The notes beneath the pieces were generated by a model. It did no database searches and was not told the origin of the DNA. It saw nothing but the letters and a program-made list of their open reading frames with translations. The translations under genes were made by a program, and so were the position numbers. Shown piece by piece: positions 1 through 9,009 of a DNA stretch of 64,000 nt (within the stretch, counting starts at the first letter, position 1; every line of letters begins with the position of its first letter). The stretch spans positions 62,001-126,000 of the forward strand of contig NZ_JAHBGI010000010.1 in NCBI RefSeq assembly GCF_018500185.1, written 5' to 3'. This DNA comes from Litoribacter ruber. GTDB taxonomy: Bacteria > Bacteroidota > Bacteroidia > Cytophagales > Cyclobacteriaceae.

Positions 1-1449
1 TGGCAACATGAGGTAATTGTTGTGGGCCTTGTTATCTTGAATGTAATCTGGATAGGTGTCGTCAAAAGCATCCCAGAAGCCCAGCCAAGGTGCATCTGAG
101 AAATCACTTTCCCTGCCCGAGAAATTCCACATGAAATATCTCCAATACATATGTCCCAACTGGTGGGAGAACATAAAATAAATGTTATCAGAGAAAGAGG
201 GCTTTTCCCCTTCCCTCAAGCCAAGTTTGGCTCTGTAGATCTGTCTGTGCCTATCTTGCGTGGAATAGATCCGCGGCAGGATGGTGGTATGCTCTGGATC
301 GTAGGTACTGTTGATTTGATAGTCTACAATTTCATACTTGTTTTCACTCTTCACATAGATGGGCGCCCCTTCTTCCTGATCAATGATGTCGGCTGTGAAA
401 TACCTGCCGTGCAAGAGCGGGCGATCACCATACTGTTCCCTTTTGAGATAACTTACAAAGCTGAGGACATCTTTAGGGTTGTTTTCGTTGATCACCGTGT
501 CGGCATTGGCTCGGATCACGATCATGGCATAAGAACCGTATCCGATAAGGATAAAGGTTAGGCTTAAAAGTATGGTATTCAGCAATACTTTTTTCTCCCT
601 GATGGAGAAAAACATCGCCCATATCAATGCTCCAATAAATAGAGCACTGAATACGATGATACCAGAGCCAAATGGCAACCCAAGACTGTTGACAAAGAAA
701 ATCTCCACGGAACCTGCAATGCTCGGCAGACCGGGGATGATGATGTTGTTGATGATAATTAGCGCAACCCCTCCAAGAACGAGTGCATAAAAGGCGCCTT
801 TCAGATTAGGGTTGGGATATTTCTTGAAGTAATAGATCAGCGCCAAGGCAGGCAGGGTGACCAAGTTGAGCAAATGGACTCCAATGGACAGTCCTACCAG
901 GTAAGCGATAAAGATCATCCAGCGGTTTTCTTCCCGTGGATCGGTGATCACATCCCATTTCAAAAACGCCCAAATTACAATGGCGGTAAAGAAAGAGGAC
1001 ATGGCGTAAACCTCCGCCTCAACGGCCGAAAACCAGAAACTGTCGGAAAAGGTGTAAGCAAGTGCGCCCACAATTCCCGCCCCCATGAGGGCGATGGTGT
1101 GGCCCTTGCTCTCTTGGCCCATTTCAACTTTGAAAAGTTTTTTTCCAAATAGGGTAATAGACCAAAAGAGGAACAAAATCGTGAATCCCGAAAACAAGGC
1201 ACTGGCAATGTTCATCCAGTAGGCTACCTGCAGTTCATTTCCAAAAGCAAAAAAGCTGAACATCCGGTAGACCAGCAAAAAGAAAGGGGCTCCCGGAGGG
1301 TGGGGGACCTGGAGCTTGTAAGCTACCGCGATAAATTCTCCCGGATCCCAAAAGCTCGCCGTGTCTTCAACTGTCAGAACATAGACTAATGTGGCAAAGA
1401 AAAAAACTATCCAGCCCGTGAGGTTATTGACCTTGTTATAATTCAACAT
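1..1449 (-). CDS. DUF2723 / TMEM260-like membrane glycosyltransferase, 3' part missing
   Basis: The reading frame is open from an ATG at 1449 to the window edge, giving 483 residues without a stop, so only the C-terminus is missing. The start reads MLNYNKVNNLTGW and is followed by many hydrophobic segments. After the first membrane helix come an acidic pair (W-D-P-G-E-F near residues 34-39) and the motif HPPGAP near 50-55. These are hallmarks of DUF2723 proteins, a family related to the human protein O-mannosyltransferase TMEM260 and annotated in bacteria as glycosyltransferase family 117. The likely role is transfer of a lipid-linked sugar to exported proteins at the inner membrane; this is inferred from the family. 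The neighbour at 1541 is on the same strand, about 90 bases upstream. Confidence 0.85.
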   Translation of the reverse strand, partial: MLNYNKVNNLTGWIVFFFATLVYVLTVEDTASFWDPGEFIAVAYKLQVPHPPGAPFFLLVYRMFSFFAFGNELQVAYWMNIASALFSGFTILFLFWSITLFGKKLFKVEMGQESKGHTIALMGAGIVGALAYTFSDSFWFSAVEAEVYAMSSFFTAIVIWAFLKWDVITDPREENRWMIFIAYLVGLSIGVHLLNLVTLPALALIYYFKKYPNPNLKGAFYALVLGGVALIIINNIIIPGLPSIAGSVEIFFVNSLGLPFGSGIIVFSALFIGALIWAMFFSIREKKVLLNTILLSLTFILIGYGSYAMIVIRANADTVINENNPKDVLSFVSYLKREQYGDRPLLHGRYFTADIIDQEEGAPIYVKSENKYEIVDYQINSTYDPEHTTILPRIYSTQDRHRQIYRAKLGLREGEKPSFSDNIYFMFSHQLGHMYWRYFMWNFSGRESDFSDAPWLGFWDAFDDTYPDYIQDNKAHNNYLMLP

Positions 1450-1540
1450 GTTTAAAATCTTAATTACAAATGGCGAAAATAAAAAATTATAGATGAAAAA
1501 TAGGCGGTTTAACAGATTTTAAACCGATCTAGGGCATTCT

Positions 1541-2188
1541 TTATCCTTTATACACCATCGCATAATAGGCAAGCCATAAAAGTAACCCCACCAAATAGCT
1601 GCTCAAGACCAATCCCAAGCAGGTTTTGTAGTTTTTTCCAGTAAGGGTATGGATGCCTATTGCAAGCAAAAACCAATATGAAACCTCAAATAAATTAATT
1701 GCCTGAAGAGGATAGTGAAACCTGCTAGGCACATTGTCCGTCGAGAGAAATGAAAAGATTGAGAAGGGGTGAAAATTCCTGATCTCCCAATAATTATCAG
1801 GAGGGATGGCCGCAAAATACAGCAGGCGGATCAGGTCCGGCAAAATAAAAACCATTTCAGCCACCAGGACAAATTTCCATATTTCCCCGTATTTGACTTT
1901 AAATCCAAAAAGGAATGTGCCAATCCATAATAGAAAAGCGGTTAAGGTAAACTTCCAAAGCAAGGCAAAAGGCGTCCATAAATAATTGAGCGTATTGAAG
2001 ATATGGAAAAAGGTGAATGTGCCGTCCTGACCCAATTCATTGGAGCCTGGAATGGCCTCAATGATTAAAATATTGGTGAGATAACGCAGTAAGATGAAGG
2101 TTATCACCAAAAAAGCAAAAAAGATTCTTTTGTCGAAATTAATTAGTTCTTCCGTGCGTTGTGATAAGTTGGTAGGAGAAACGGCCAT
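1541..2188 (-). CDS. Multi-span membrane protein, Yip1-like
   Basis: This 215-residue protein has about five hydrophobic segments (near residues 24-45, 75-95, 105-130, 165-185 and 190-212) separated by short loops. There is no signal peptide; the first 20 residues are hydrophilic. The size and layout resemble small Yip1-domain membrane proteins of Bacteroidota, but no diagnostic motif is visible and the call is only a resemblance. The gene lies upstream of the DUF2723 gene on the same strand and diverges from the TPR protein gene at 2258, so the roughly 70-base gap at 2189-2257 must hold both promoters. The function is unknown. Confidence 0.6.
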   Translation of the reverse strand: MAVSPTNLSQRTEELINFDKRIFFAFLVITFILLRYLTNILIIEAIPGSNELGQDGTFTFFHIFNTLNYLWTPFALLWKFTLTAFLLWIGTFLFGFKVKYGEIWKFVLVAEMVFILPDLIRLLYFAAIPPDNYWEIRNFHPFSIFSFLSTDNVPSRFHYPLQAINLFEVSYWFLLAIGIHTLTGKNYKTCLGLVLSSYLVGLLLWLAYYAMVYKG

Positions 2189-2242
2189 AGAATTATCAAA
2201 ATTATATTACCGTAAATGTATGCTTTTGAAAGCTATTGCGTA

Positions 2243-2250
2243 TAATTTTG
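2243..2250 (+). promoter_or_regulatory. Possible -7 element TAATTTTG
   Basis: TAATTTTG fits the Bacteroidota -7 consensus TAnnTTTG and sits 7 bases before the ATG at 2258. If used, the transcript would have almost no 5' leader. A TTTG at 2225-2228 lies 14 bases upstream, which is shorter than the usual spacing near 19, so the assignment is tentative. Confidence 0.35.
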
Positions 2251-2257
2251 CGGAAAA

Positions 2258-3505
2258 ATGAAGTATCGTATGCGAAATATATTGTGTTTGTTGGTGTTTG
2301 GACTGGGATTGGTTACGGGGGGAGTCCACGCACAAATGAAAGAAGCAGTCGGTACGACAGCGGGGGATACGGTTGGGGGAGAGCCGTTGGAAGAGGTAGT
2401 GGACAACCCCTCCGGATATCTTTTATTAGACCGGGGCCTGCAGTTTCGCATCACTGAGTACGTGAATAGCATGTATAACTTTGATTTTGCCACGGCTGAA
2501 AGGGGATTTATGGTGATGAAGCATTCTTATCCTGATCATCCTCTGCCAGATTTTCTGATAGGTTTGAGCCAGTGGTGGAAGATCGCCCCAGATATGGAAA
2601 ACGAGCGGTTTGACAAACGTTTTATTGCTTATATGGATTCCTCTATTCATAAGGCCGAGAAACTTATTAAGCAAGATCCTGAGAATAAGGAAGCTGCTTT
2701 CTTTTTGGCTGGTGCACATGGTTTTAAGGGGCGATTATATAGTGAGAGAAAGGCTTGGACTAAAGCCACTTTCTCTGGAAAAAATGCCCTTAAATATCTG
2801 GAAATGAGTCGCGGCGAGGAAGAACTGGGCCCCGAACTTTTGTTAGGGGATGCCCTGTTCAATTATTTTTCGGTGTGGATTCCGGAAAATTATCCTCTAT
2901 TGAAACCCATTTTGGCATTGTTTCCCAAAGGGGATAAGCAACTTGGCTTGCAACAGCTGGAGGATGTATCCAAAAATGCCTTCTATGCCAGAGTGGAGGC
3001 CCAATATTTTCTTTTCAGGCTTTATTCGGCGGAGGAAAAGAAACCTTACGAGGCTTTGAGTATTACGGAATATTTGCACAACAAATATCCCAACAATCCG
3101 TATTTCCATAGATTCTATGCCCGTCAATTATATTCGGTGGGAAGAAGCTTGGATGCTATGGAGTCGAGTATGGAGATCCTGAAGCGGATAGAGGCAAAGC
3201 AGACGGGCTATGAAGCCAATAGTGGTCGATATGCAGCTTTCTTCGTTGGGCAGTATTATGAGCGTATTGGGCAGACCAAATCGGCTAAGCAATACTATCA
3301 AAAAGCCATAGCATTTGGAGAGGAGTCCGAGACACAAGAGAGCGGGTATTATTTGTATAGTTTGTTGAATTTGGGGAAGATAGCCACCAAGGAAAATGAC
3401 AAGGCAGCGGCCAAAAAATACTTCAAGGATGTGAAGAAATATGCCAAAAGAAAGCACCCTGCGCACCAAGAAGCGCGAGATTTTGTGAAAAAGAATAAAA
3501 TTTAA
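2258..3505 (+). CDS. Exported TPR-repeat protein
   Basis: This 415-residue protein starts with a signal peptide (basic MKYRMRN, a hydrophobic core, then a cleavage-like VHAQ near residue 26). The mature part is helical, with tetratricopeptide-like pairs such as AEAQYFLFRLYSAEEKKPYE and YAAFFVGQYYERIGQTKSAK, most clearly in residues 240-400. The N-terminal half repeats the theme more loosely. It probably sits in the periplasm or at the outer membrane as a scaffold. It is monocistronic: the upstream gene is divergent and the Lrp regulator starts 210 bases downstream. No enzyme motif is visible and the function is unknown. Confidence 0.8.
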   Translation: MKYRMRNILCLLVFGLGLVTGGVHAQMKEAVGTTAGDTVGGEPLEEVVDNPSGYLLLDRGLQFRITEYVNSMYNFDFATAERGFMVMKHSYPDHPLPDFLIGLSQWWKIAPDMENERFDKRFIAYMDSSIHKAEKLIKQDPENKEAAFFLAGAHGFKGRLYSERKAWTKATFSGKNALKYLEMSRGEEELGPELLLGDALFNYFSVWIPENYPLLKPILALFPKGDKQLGLQQLEDVSKNAFYARVEAQYFLFRLYSAEEKKPYEALSITEYLHNKYPNNPYFHRFYARQLYSVGRSLDAMESSMEILKRIEAKQTGYEANSGRYAAFFVGQYYERIGQTKSAKQYYQKAIAFGEESETQESGYYLYSLLNLGKIATKENDKAAAKKYFKDVKKYAKRKHPAHQEARDFVKKNKI

Positions 3506-3715
3506 TCAAAAATTCATTTCACCTAAATTGTAAATTCAGGAGATAATTTGAATTTTTTCAAGATGATTATACGGTTTGATGGTAATATTTTAGATAATCT
3601 TCATTAAGATTAACAATATTTTGTTTGAATGGCCGTTTTTTGTTTTGAATTGCTTTAAAATAATTTAAGAATATAGTACATTTGTGCAACATATAATTTT
3701 GCAAATACCTACATT

Positions 3716-4198
3716 ATGGATAATAGCATCAAAGTAAAATTTGACAAGATTGACAGGAAGATTTTAGAAATCCTTCAGGCTAACGCGAAAATCACTAATG
3801 CTCAGCTTTCGAAAGACATTGGGCTTTCCCCTGCACCTACTTTGGAGAGGGTGAAAAAACTGGAGCAGTCTGGGATCATCAAAAGTTACCATGCCAAACT
3901 TGACCCTGAGAAAATCGGGCTAGGTGTAAGTACCTTCGTATTGGTAGGTCTAGTAGGCCACAACAAAGGTAACATCGACGCTTTCATGAAGGAAATCAAC
4001 CTTATTCAGGAAGTGATTGAGTGTCACCACATTACTGGTACTGGTGATTTCATCTTGAAAATCATCGCTAAAGACATCACTGCTTACCAAAAGTTGATGT
4101 TGGAAAGAGTTTCTGAAATCAAAGAAGTGGATTCCATGCAGTCAATGGTTATCCTTTCAACTTTCAAGGACAGCAAAGTCCTTCCTATACCTGCTTAA
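3716..4198 (+). CDS. Lrp/AsnC family transcriptional regulator
   Basis: This 160-residue protein has the classic two-domain layout. An N-terminal winged helix-turn-helix covers residues 9-65 (IDRKILEILQANAKITNAQL, then SKDIGLSPAPTLERVKKLE as recognition region). A RAM ligand-binding and oligomerisation domain follows at about 75-150 and contains the typical ITGTGDFILKI segment. Lrp-type proteins form octamers that respond to amino acids. The gene stands alone between a TPR gene and a Nudix gene and ends at a clear hairpin terminator. Its leader contains two TAnnTTTG-like boxes, TACATTTG at 3677-3684 and TAATTTTG at 3694-3701; neither has a well-spaced TTTG upstream. The effector cannot be read from the sequence. 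Confidence 0.93.
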   Translation: MDNSIKVKFDKIDRKILEILQANAKITNAQLSKDIGLSPAPTLERVKKLEQSGIIKSYHAKLDPEKIGLGVSTFVLVGLVGHNKGNIDAFMKEINLIQEVIECHHITGTGDFILKIIAKDITAYQKLMLERVSEIKEVDSMQSMVILSTFKDSKVLPIPA

Positions 4199-4218
4199 GA
4201 AAGACTTTAAAAAGTTTG

Positions 4219-4247
4219 AGGGTGGCTTAGCGGTCACCCTTTTTTTG
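4219..4247 (+). terminator. Rho-independent terminator after the Lrp gene
   Basis: AGGGTG pairs with CACCCT across a short loop, extended by a G-T wobble, and a run of seven to eight T follows directly. It lies 20 bases after the Lrp stop codon. Confidence 0.8.
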
Positions 4248-4303
4248 TTGTTTAACTTTGTACTCTGGGACCGGTCAGTTTGGTTCCTTAATTGGTTGAA
4301 ATA

Positions 4304-4852
4304 ATGGAGACGAAGAATCCTTGGACCACCCTTTCTTTAGAGCTTAAATACGACAATCCGTGGATTGCCGTTGAGGAGCATCAAGTTTTGACACCTGCAG
4401 GCACAGATGGTATTTATGGCAAGGTTCATTTCAAAAACCTTGCGCTAGGGATTATTCCCGTAGATGAGCAGGGGGATACCTGGCTGGTAGGACAGTATCG
4501 CTATACACTGGGAGAATATTCTTGGGAAATCCCCATGGGAGGAGGACCGCTTGATGTGGATATGCTGGAAAGCGCCCAAAGGGAACTGAAGGAAGAGACG
4601 GGACTTTCCGCCCAAAAATGGGAAAACATCATGAGGATCCACACTTCCAATTCGGTGACCGATGAGGAGGGCTTCGTTTTTTTGGCCACCGATTTGACAC
4701 AGGGTGAGACTGAATTTGAGGAAACCGAGAAACTCCACGTTAAAAAGCTTCCGCTATCCAAGGCTTTGGAAATGGTGATGAATGGAGAGATTACAGATGC
4801 GATAAGTATTGCAGGCTTGCTGAAAGCAGGTAGGCTTTTAGATATAAAATAA
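4304..4852 (+). CDS. Nudix hydrolase, ADP-ribose pyrophosphatase-like
   Basis: This 182-residue protein carries a Nudix box in GGGPLDVDMLESAQ-RELKEETGL, near residues 83-105. The REL-KEETGL half is intact, whereas the upstream glutamate of the consensus GX5EX7REUXEEXGU is replaced by valine. The preceding EIPMGGG and the overall length fit the ADP-ribose/sugar-nucleotide pyrophosphatase branch. I take the ATG at 4304 as the start; an in-frame TTG at 4292 would add four residues. The stop is followed after three bases by the MATE gene, so the two are probably cotranscribed. The substrate is not determinable from sequence. Confidence 0.85.
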   Translation: METKNPWTTLSLELKYDNPWIAVEEHQVLTPAGTDGIYGKVHFKNLALGIIPVDEQGDTWLVGQYRYTLGEYSWEIPMGGGPLDVDMLESAQRELKEETGLSAQKWENIMRIHTSNSVTDEEGFVFLATDLTQGETEFEETEKLHVKKLPLSKALEMVMNGEITDAISIAGLLKAGRLLDIK

Positions 4853-4855
4853 CAG

Positions 4856-6220
4856 ATGACTCAACTAACCTATAAAGAGCATTTCAACCGCACCTTCAAT
4901 TTGGCGTATCCGGTGATGTTAAGCCAGTTGGGGCAGGTTTTGGTCGGGGTGGCGGACAGTATGATGGTGGGCCGCTTGGGAGCCGAGCCATTGGCCGCGG
5001 CATCATTGGCCAACAGTATTTTCTTTGTGGTGCTGATGTTTGGGATCGGCGTGTCCATGGCCATAACGCCTCTTGTTGCTGCAGCCGACGGGAAGGGCAG
5101 CAGGAAACGTATTGCCAAACTTTTTAAACATGGTTTTGTCATCAATATGTTCTCGGCGCTGGGGCTGTTTTTGATCATTGTGATGGCCGCGCCATCGCTG
5201 GGTTATATGAACCAGCCAGAAGAGGTGGTCAGGCTGGCCATTCCTTATTTGGGAATTATCACCCTTTCCCTTATCCCTTTCATGTTTTTCCAGACCTTTA
5301 AGCAGTTTGCTGAGGGGCTATCCCAGACCAAGCAGGCAATGTTTATAACCATTTTCTGCAACCTGATCAACGTATTCCTTAACTGGGTGTTGATCTATGG
5401 TAAGCTAGGTTTTCCTGAAATGGGCCTAAACGGAGCTGGATGGGCCACCCTGATTTCGAGGGTGTTGATGGGCCTGATCATGTGGTATTATGTGTGGCAT
5501 TCCAAAAGGTACACTGAATATAAAATTGGCTTCGGCTTTAAAAAACTCAGTTTTCCCATGATTTCCAAAATGCTAAAGATAGGTGTGCCCACAGGGTTTC
5601 AGTTTATCTTCGAAGTGGGAGCCTTCAGTGCCGCAGCCATTATGATGGGCTGGATTGGGGTGAATGCCCTTGCCGCACATCAGATAGCCATAAATTTGGC
5701 CTCCATCAGTTACATGATGGCCTCTGGGCTATCGGCCGCCGCCATGGTGCGGGTGGGAAACCAGCTGGGACGAAATGATATCAAAACGTTAAGGGAAGCA
5801 GGATTTACCATCTTTGGCATGGTAGCCTTGTTCATGCTATGTTTTGCTTTTATCTTCATTGTGTTCAGAAATTTCTTGCCGACCCTATATATCGATGAAC
5901 TTCCGGTTATTGAAATGACCGCCTCCTTGTTGATTATCGCAGGATTTTTCCAGCTTTCTGACGGCATTCAAGTGGTAGGGCTAGGGGCCTTGAGGGGAAT
6001 GTCTGATGTGAAAGTACCCACCTTGGTGACTCTGGTCGCCTATTGGGTGATGGGGCTTCCATTGGGTTACCTTTTTGCCTTTGTCTTCAACATGCAGGAA
6101 AAGGGTATCTGGTATGGGCTTCTGATTGGTTTGACATCCACAGGTGTGATGCTGTTGTGGAGGTTTCACAAGCTCAGTGATAAGTTACTCAAAGAAACAA
6201 AAGCGCCGGTTTTGGACTAA
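4856..6220 (+). CDS. MATE family efflux transporter
   Basis: This 454-residue protein has twelve hydrophobic segments arranged as two similar halves. The N-terminal half begins FNLAYPVMLSQLGQVLVGVA-DSMMVGRLG, the signature of NorM-type MATE transporters. The second half repeats it with IGVPTGFQFIFEVGAFSAAA. The length matches the family (440-460). It likely exports cationic drugs or metabolites in exchange for Na+ or H+. It is probably cotranscribed with the upstream Nudix gene and ends within a GC-rich hairpin. Confidence 0.93.
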   Translation: MTQLTYKEHFNRTFNLAYPVMLSQLGQVLVGVADSMMVGRLGAEPLAAASLANSIFFVVLMFGIGVSMAITPLVAAADGKGSRKRIAKLFKHGFVINMFSALGLFLIIVMAAPSLGYMNQPEEVVRLAIPYLGIITLSLIPFMFFQTFKQFAEGLSQTKQAMFITIFCNLINVFLNWVLIYGKLGFPEMGLNGAGWATLISRVLMGLIMWYYVWHSKRYTEYKIGFGFKKLSFPMISKMLKIGVPTGFQFIFEVGAFSAAAIMMGWIGVNALAAHQIAINLASISYMMASGLSAAAMVRVGNQLGRNDIKTLREAGFTIFGMVALFMLCFAFIFIVFRNFLPTLYIDELPVIEMTASLLIIAGFFQLSDGIQVVGLGALRGMSDVKVPTLVTLVAYWVMGLPLGYLFAFVFNMQEKGIWYGLLIGLTSTGVMLLWRFHKLSDKLLKETKAPVLD

Positions 6221-6229
6221 AGCCGGCGC
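6203..6229 (+). terminator. GC-rich hairpin at the end of the MATE gene
   Basis: GCGCCGG (6203-6209) pairs with CCGGCGC (6223-6229), extended inward by TTT/AAA with one bulged G. The stop codon lies in the loop. The run of T after it is poor (CTTAATT), so termination may be partial. Confidence 0.5.
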
Positions 6230-6295
6230 CTTAATTGCCCTCTCTCTGGCGCAATTCAACATTTTTGACTATTTTCCAATCTACAATTTTTAAAT

Positions 6296-6859
6296 ATGGA
6301 AAATAAGAAAGATTCACGCCCAATCAATTTCAGCCGAACCACCATCACCGAACTCATGATTCCCAGCTACGCCAATTTTGGCGGGAAGATCCATGGGGGT
6401 ATTCTATTGTCACTTATGGACAAAGTAGCCTATGCCTGCGCCAGCAAGCATAGCGGGGCATATTGTGTGACCGTCTCGGTCGACACCGTGGATTTTCTAA
6501 AGCCTGTCTCGGTAGGTGAGCTGGTATCACTCAAGGCTTCCGTCAATTATGTGGGGAATTCCTCCATGGTGATAGGGATCAAGGTGATATCTGAGGATGT
6601 CAAATCAGGAAAGGTGAACCATACCAATACCAGTTATTTCACCATGATTGCCAAGGGGGATGATGATAAGCCATTTACTGTTCCTAAACTAATACTGGAA
6701 ACACCTACCGATCTCCGCAGGTTTGTGGAGGCAATCTATAGAAGGAAGTTTAAGAGAAGCTACGGCGAGAGCCTCAAGGATATCAAAAGCCATTGGGAAG
6801 ATGAGGACATCAAGGCCCTGCTCAAGAATGAAAGATGTATTAACAAAGCCGACTTATGA
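6296..6859 (+). CDS. Acyl-CoA thioesterase, hotdog fold (YciA/ACOT type)
   Basis: This 187-residue protein has the ACOT signature near residues 22-40: IPSYANFGGKIHGGILLSLM followed by D-K-V-A, which supplies the usual Asn, the GG turn and the Asp of hotdog thioesterases. The second half of the fold follows (CVTVSVDTVDFLKPVSVGEL). A basic C-terminal tail of about 45 residues is longer than in YciA. The predicted reaction is hydrolysis of acyl-CoA thioesters in the cytoplasm. Its stop overlaps the start of the M24 peptidase gene (ATGA at 6856-6859), so the two are translationally coupled. Confidence 0.9.
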   Translation: MENKKDSRPINFSRTTITELMIPSYANFGGKIHGGILLSLMDKVAYACASKHSGAYCVTVSVDTVDFLKPVSVGELVSLKASVNYVGNSSMVIGIKVISEDVKSGKVNHTNTSYFTMIAKGDDDKPFTVPKLILETPTDLRRFVEAIYRRKFKRSYGESLKDIKSHWEDEDIKALLKNERCINKADL

Positions 6860-8202
6860 AAAAAACTATACTGACCGCGGCCTTGGCCATTGCCTTGGCC
6901 TACTCTGAAAGCCACGCCCAGTCGCATGTCATGTCCCAGCGAGACCAAGCCGAGGTGATTGACCAATGGCTAAACGACAAACTGGATTCTGTCCTTCCCA
7001 AACTCATGCGCAGAGAGGGGATTGATATGTGGTTTGTGGTAAGCCGGGAATATAATGAAGATCCGGTGATCAGGACTTTGCTCCCTGCCACCTGGCATGC
7101 CGCAAGGCGAAGGACCATGCTCCTGCTTTATGATCAAGGGGAGGGAAAAGGGGTGGAAAAACTTGCCGTGGCCCGCTATGATGTGGGAAAAGCATTTAAG
7201 AAATCCTGGGATCCAGAGGAAACTCCTGACCAATGGGAGCAGCTTACCAAGCTAATTGAAGAACGCAATCCATCTAAAATCGCTGTGAATATGGCGGACA
7301 ATTATGGGCATGCTGACGGGTTGAACGCTACCGAATATAACCTGCTGATGGAATACCTGCCGGAAAACCTGAAAGACAAGGTGGTATCAGCCGAAAACCT
7401 GGCCGTGGGCTGGCTGGAAACCCGCACTCCAGCGGAAATGGCTACTTACAGGCATATTGTAGGTTTGGCACATGAAATCATTGCCGAAGGGCTTTCCGAA
7501 AAAGTCATTACGCCAGGTGTTACTACCACCGATGATGTGGTGTGGTGGTATAGGGAAAGAATCAAGGAGCTCAAGCTGGATACTTGGTTTCATCCCACTG
7601 TAGATATTCAACGGCCTGAAAGTGAGAAAACGTTGAAGTCGTTTGCCAGCAGGCCAGAGGCTGAGGTGATCATGCCGGGTGATCTGCTTCACATGGATTT
7701 TGGAATTACCTATTTGAGGTTAAATACGGATACCCAGCAACTGGCCTATGTGCTTAAGCCAGGGGAAACCGAGGTGCCATCCTATTTGGAAGATGCCTTA
7801 AAGGTAGGAAACAGGCTGCAGGATATCTTGACCAGCCAGTTTGAGACAGGAAGAAGCGGTAACGAGATATTGAGGAGAAGTTTGGAAATTGCAGAGAAGG
7901 AAAACATCAAGGCTACCATTTACACCCACCCGATCGGTTATCATGGCCATGCGGCGGGCCCTACCATAGGGATGTGGGACAATCAGGGCGATACCCCCGG
8001 ATCGGGAGATTACCCGCTTTACCCCAATACGGCCTTTTCTATTGAGCTGAATGCAGAGGTGTTTATAACGGAATGGGACAAAGATGTTCGCATAATGCTG
8101 GAGGAAGAGGCGATTTATGATGGGGAGAAGGTCACCTATATCAATGGAAGGCAGACCAAGATCATGCCCATTCCCCGGCGCTCCACTCATCTCAACCCGT
8201 AA
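6856..8202 (+). CDS. Exported M24 family metallopeptidase (Xaa-Pro aminopeptidase-like)
   Basis: This 448-residue protein has a signal peptide (MKKTILTAALAIALAYSESHAQ). A creatinase-type N-terminal domain covers about residues 30-190 and the pita-bread catalytic domain about 200-445. All five metal ligands of M24 can be found in order: Asp in LLHMDFG, Asp in LNTDTQQL, His in HPIGYHGHAAGP, Glu in FSIELNAEV and Glu in RIMLEEEA. It should therefore be an active periplasmic peptidase acting on X-Pro bonds. It overlaps the thioesterase gene by four bases, and its last 16 bases overlap the convergent YhhN gene. Confidence 0.92.
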   Translation: MKKTILTAALAIALAYSESHAQSHVMSQRDQAEVIDQWLNDKLDSVLPKLMRREGIDMWFVVSREYNEDPVIRTLLPATWHAARRRTMLLLYDQGEGKGVEKLAVARYDVGKAFKKSWDPEETPDQWEQLTKLIEERNPSKIAVNMADNYGHADGLNATEYNLLMEYLPENLKDKVVSAENLAVGWLETRTPAEMATYRHIVGLAHEIIAEGLSEKVITPGVTTTDDVVWWYRERIKELKLDTWFHPTVDIQRPESEKTLKSFASRPEAEVIMPGDLLHMDFGITYLRLNTDTQQLAYVLKPGETEVPSYLEDALKVGNRLQDILTSQFETGRSGNEILRRSLEIAEKENIKATIYTHPIGYHGHAAGPTIGMWDNQGDTPGSGDYPLYPNTAFSIELNAEVFITEWDKDVRIMLEEEAIYDGEKVTYINGRQTKIMPIPRRSTHLNP

Positions 8203-8924
8203 GAGGGTTCTATCAAAGAGGATTGATCCTCCGGTATTTCATCACTAAACTGGAGGCTCATTCCTTCAATTACAAAGTAGTGGCCCAAGCTATAGGCGGC
8301 CACCAATACCACTACTCGAATGGGATCCTGATAGTATAGGCCCATACTATGCAGGATATCCACTGTCAAGAACAGCACAGATCCCACCAAAACCGGAACA
8401 TAAGTTCTTGGTTTTAAATATTTTCTTCGCCTAAATGCGGCTATCATGGTAAGCACCAAAAAGATGCTGTAAATCAAAACGGGTGTTTTGAACACGCCTA
8501 GACGTGGGAAAATGATCAACAATACCGCCAGAATGATGGTGATAAAGATGATTTCAGGAAGGAAGAAGGTATCTTTTTTGAACTTTGGCTTTTGCTGAAA
8601 GGAAAGAAAGAACATCAGCCCGTATGCCACATTGGCCACTATAAAGCTACAAAGGCCGAGCATTCTGAAAAGGATGATTTCAAAATCCACCATGAAGAAA
8701 ATGTCCCCAAGAAATTTGAAGAAGGTTGCTGTGATAAGAATTGGGATCAATGGGTGTTCAAATTTTTTGAACAGGGTAATCAGGGCAAACAAAATGGCTG
8801 GCACAATCAAAAGCCTACTTAGGTAATGAACCATATTGCTGCCCCCGCCCAATAGTGCGCTAAAGATAGCCACCAGCGTGATGACAGTATATCCCAATAT
8901 GAATGTTCTGTTATTGGCAATCAT
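8187..8924 (-). CDS. YhhN family membrane protein (lysoplasmalogenase-like)
   Basis: This 245-residue protein has about eight hydrophobic helices. The segment FFKFLGDIFFMVDFEIILFR and the later SVLFLTVDILHSMGLYY, with acidic residues inside helices, fit the YhhN/TMEM86 family, whose eukaryotic members hydrolyse the vinyl ether bond of lysoplasmalogens. Whether plasmalogens occur in this organism is unknown, so the activity is inferred from the family only. The gene converges on the M24 peptidase gene and overlaps its 3' end by 16 bases. The region upstream (8925-9009) is short and AT-rich. Confidence 0.75.
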   Translation of the reverse strand: MIANNRTFILGYTVITLVAIFSALLGGGSNMVHYLSRLLIVPAILFALITLFKKFEHPLIPILITATFFKFLGDIFFMVDFEIILFRMLGLCSFIVANVAYGLMFFLSFQQKPKFKKDTFFLPEIIFITIILAVLLIIFPRLGVFKTPVLIYSIFLVLTMIAAFRRRKYLKPRTYVPVLVGSVLFLTVDILHSMGLYYQDPIRVVVLVAAYSLGHYFVIEGMSLQFSDEIPEDQSSLIEPSYGLR

Positions 8925-9009
8925 TACCTTTTACAAGAATTAGACTTCTGAAATATAGTAACAACTTTCAAGTAATGTATTAATGTTATATTATCAAAAT
9001 GTTTTGCGT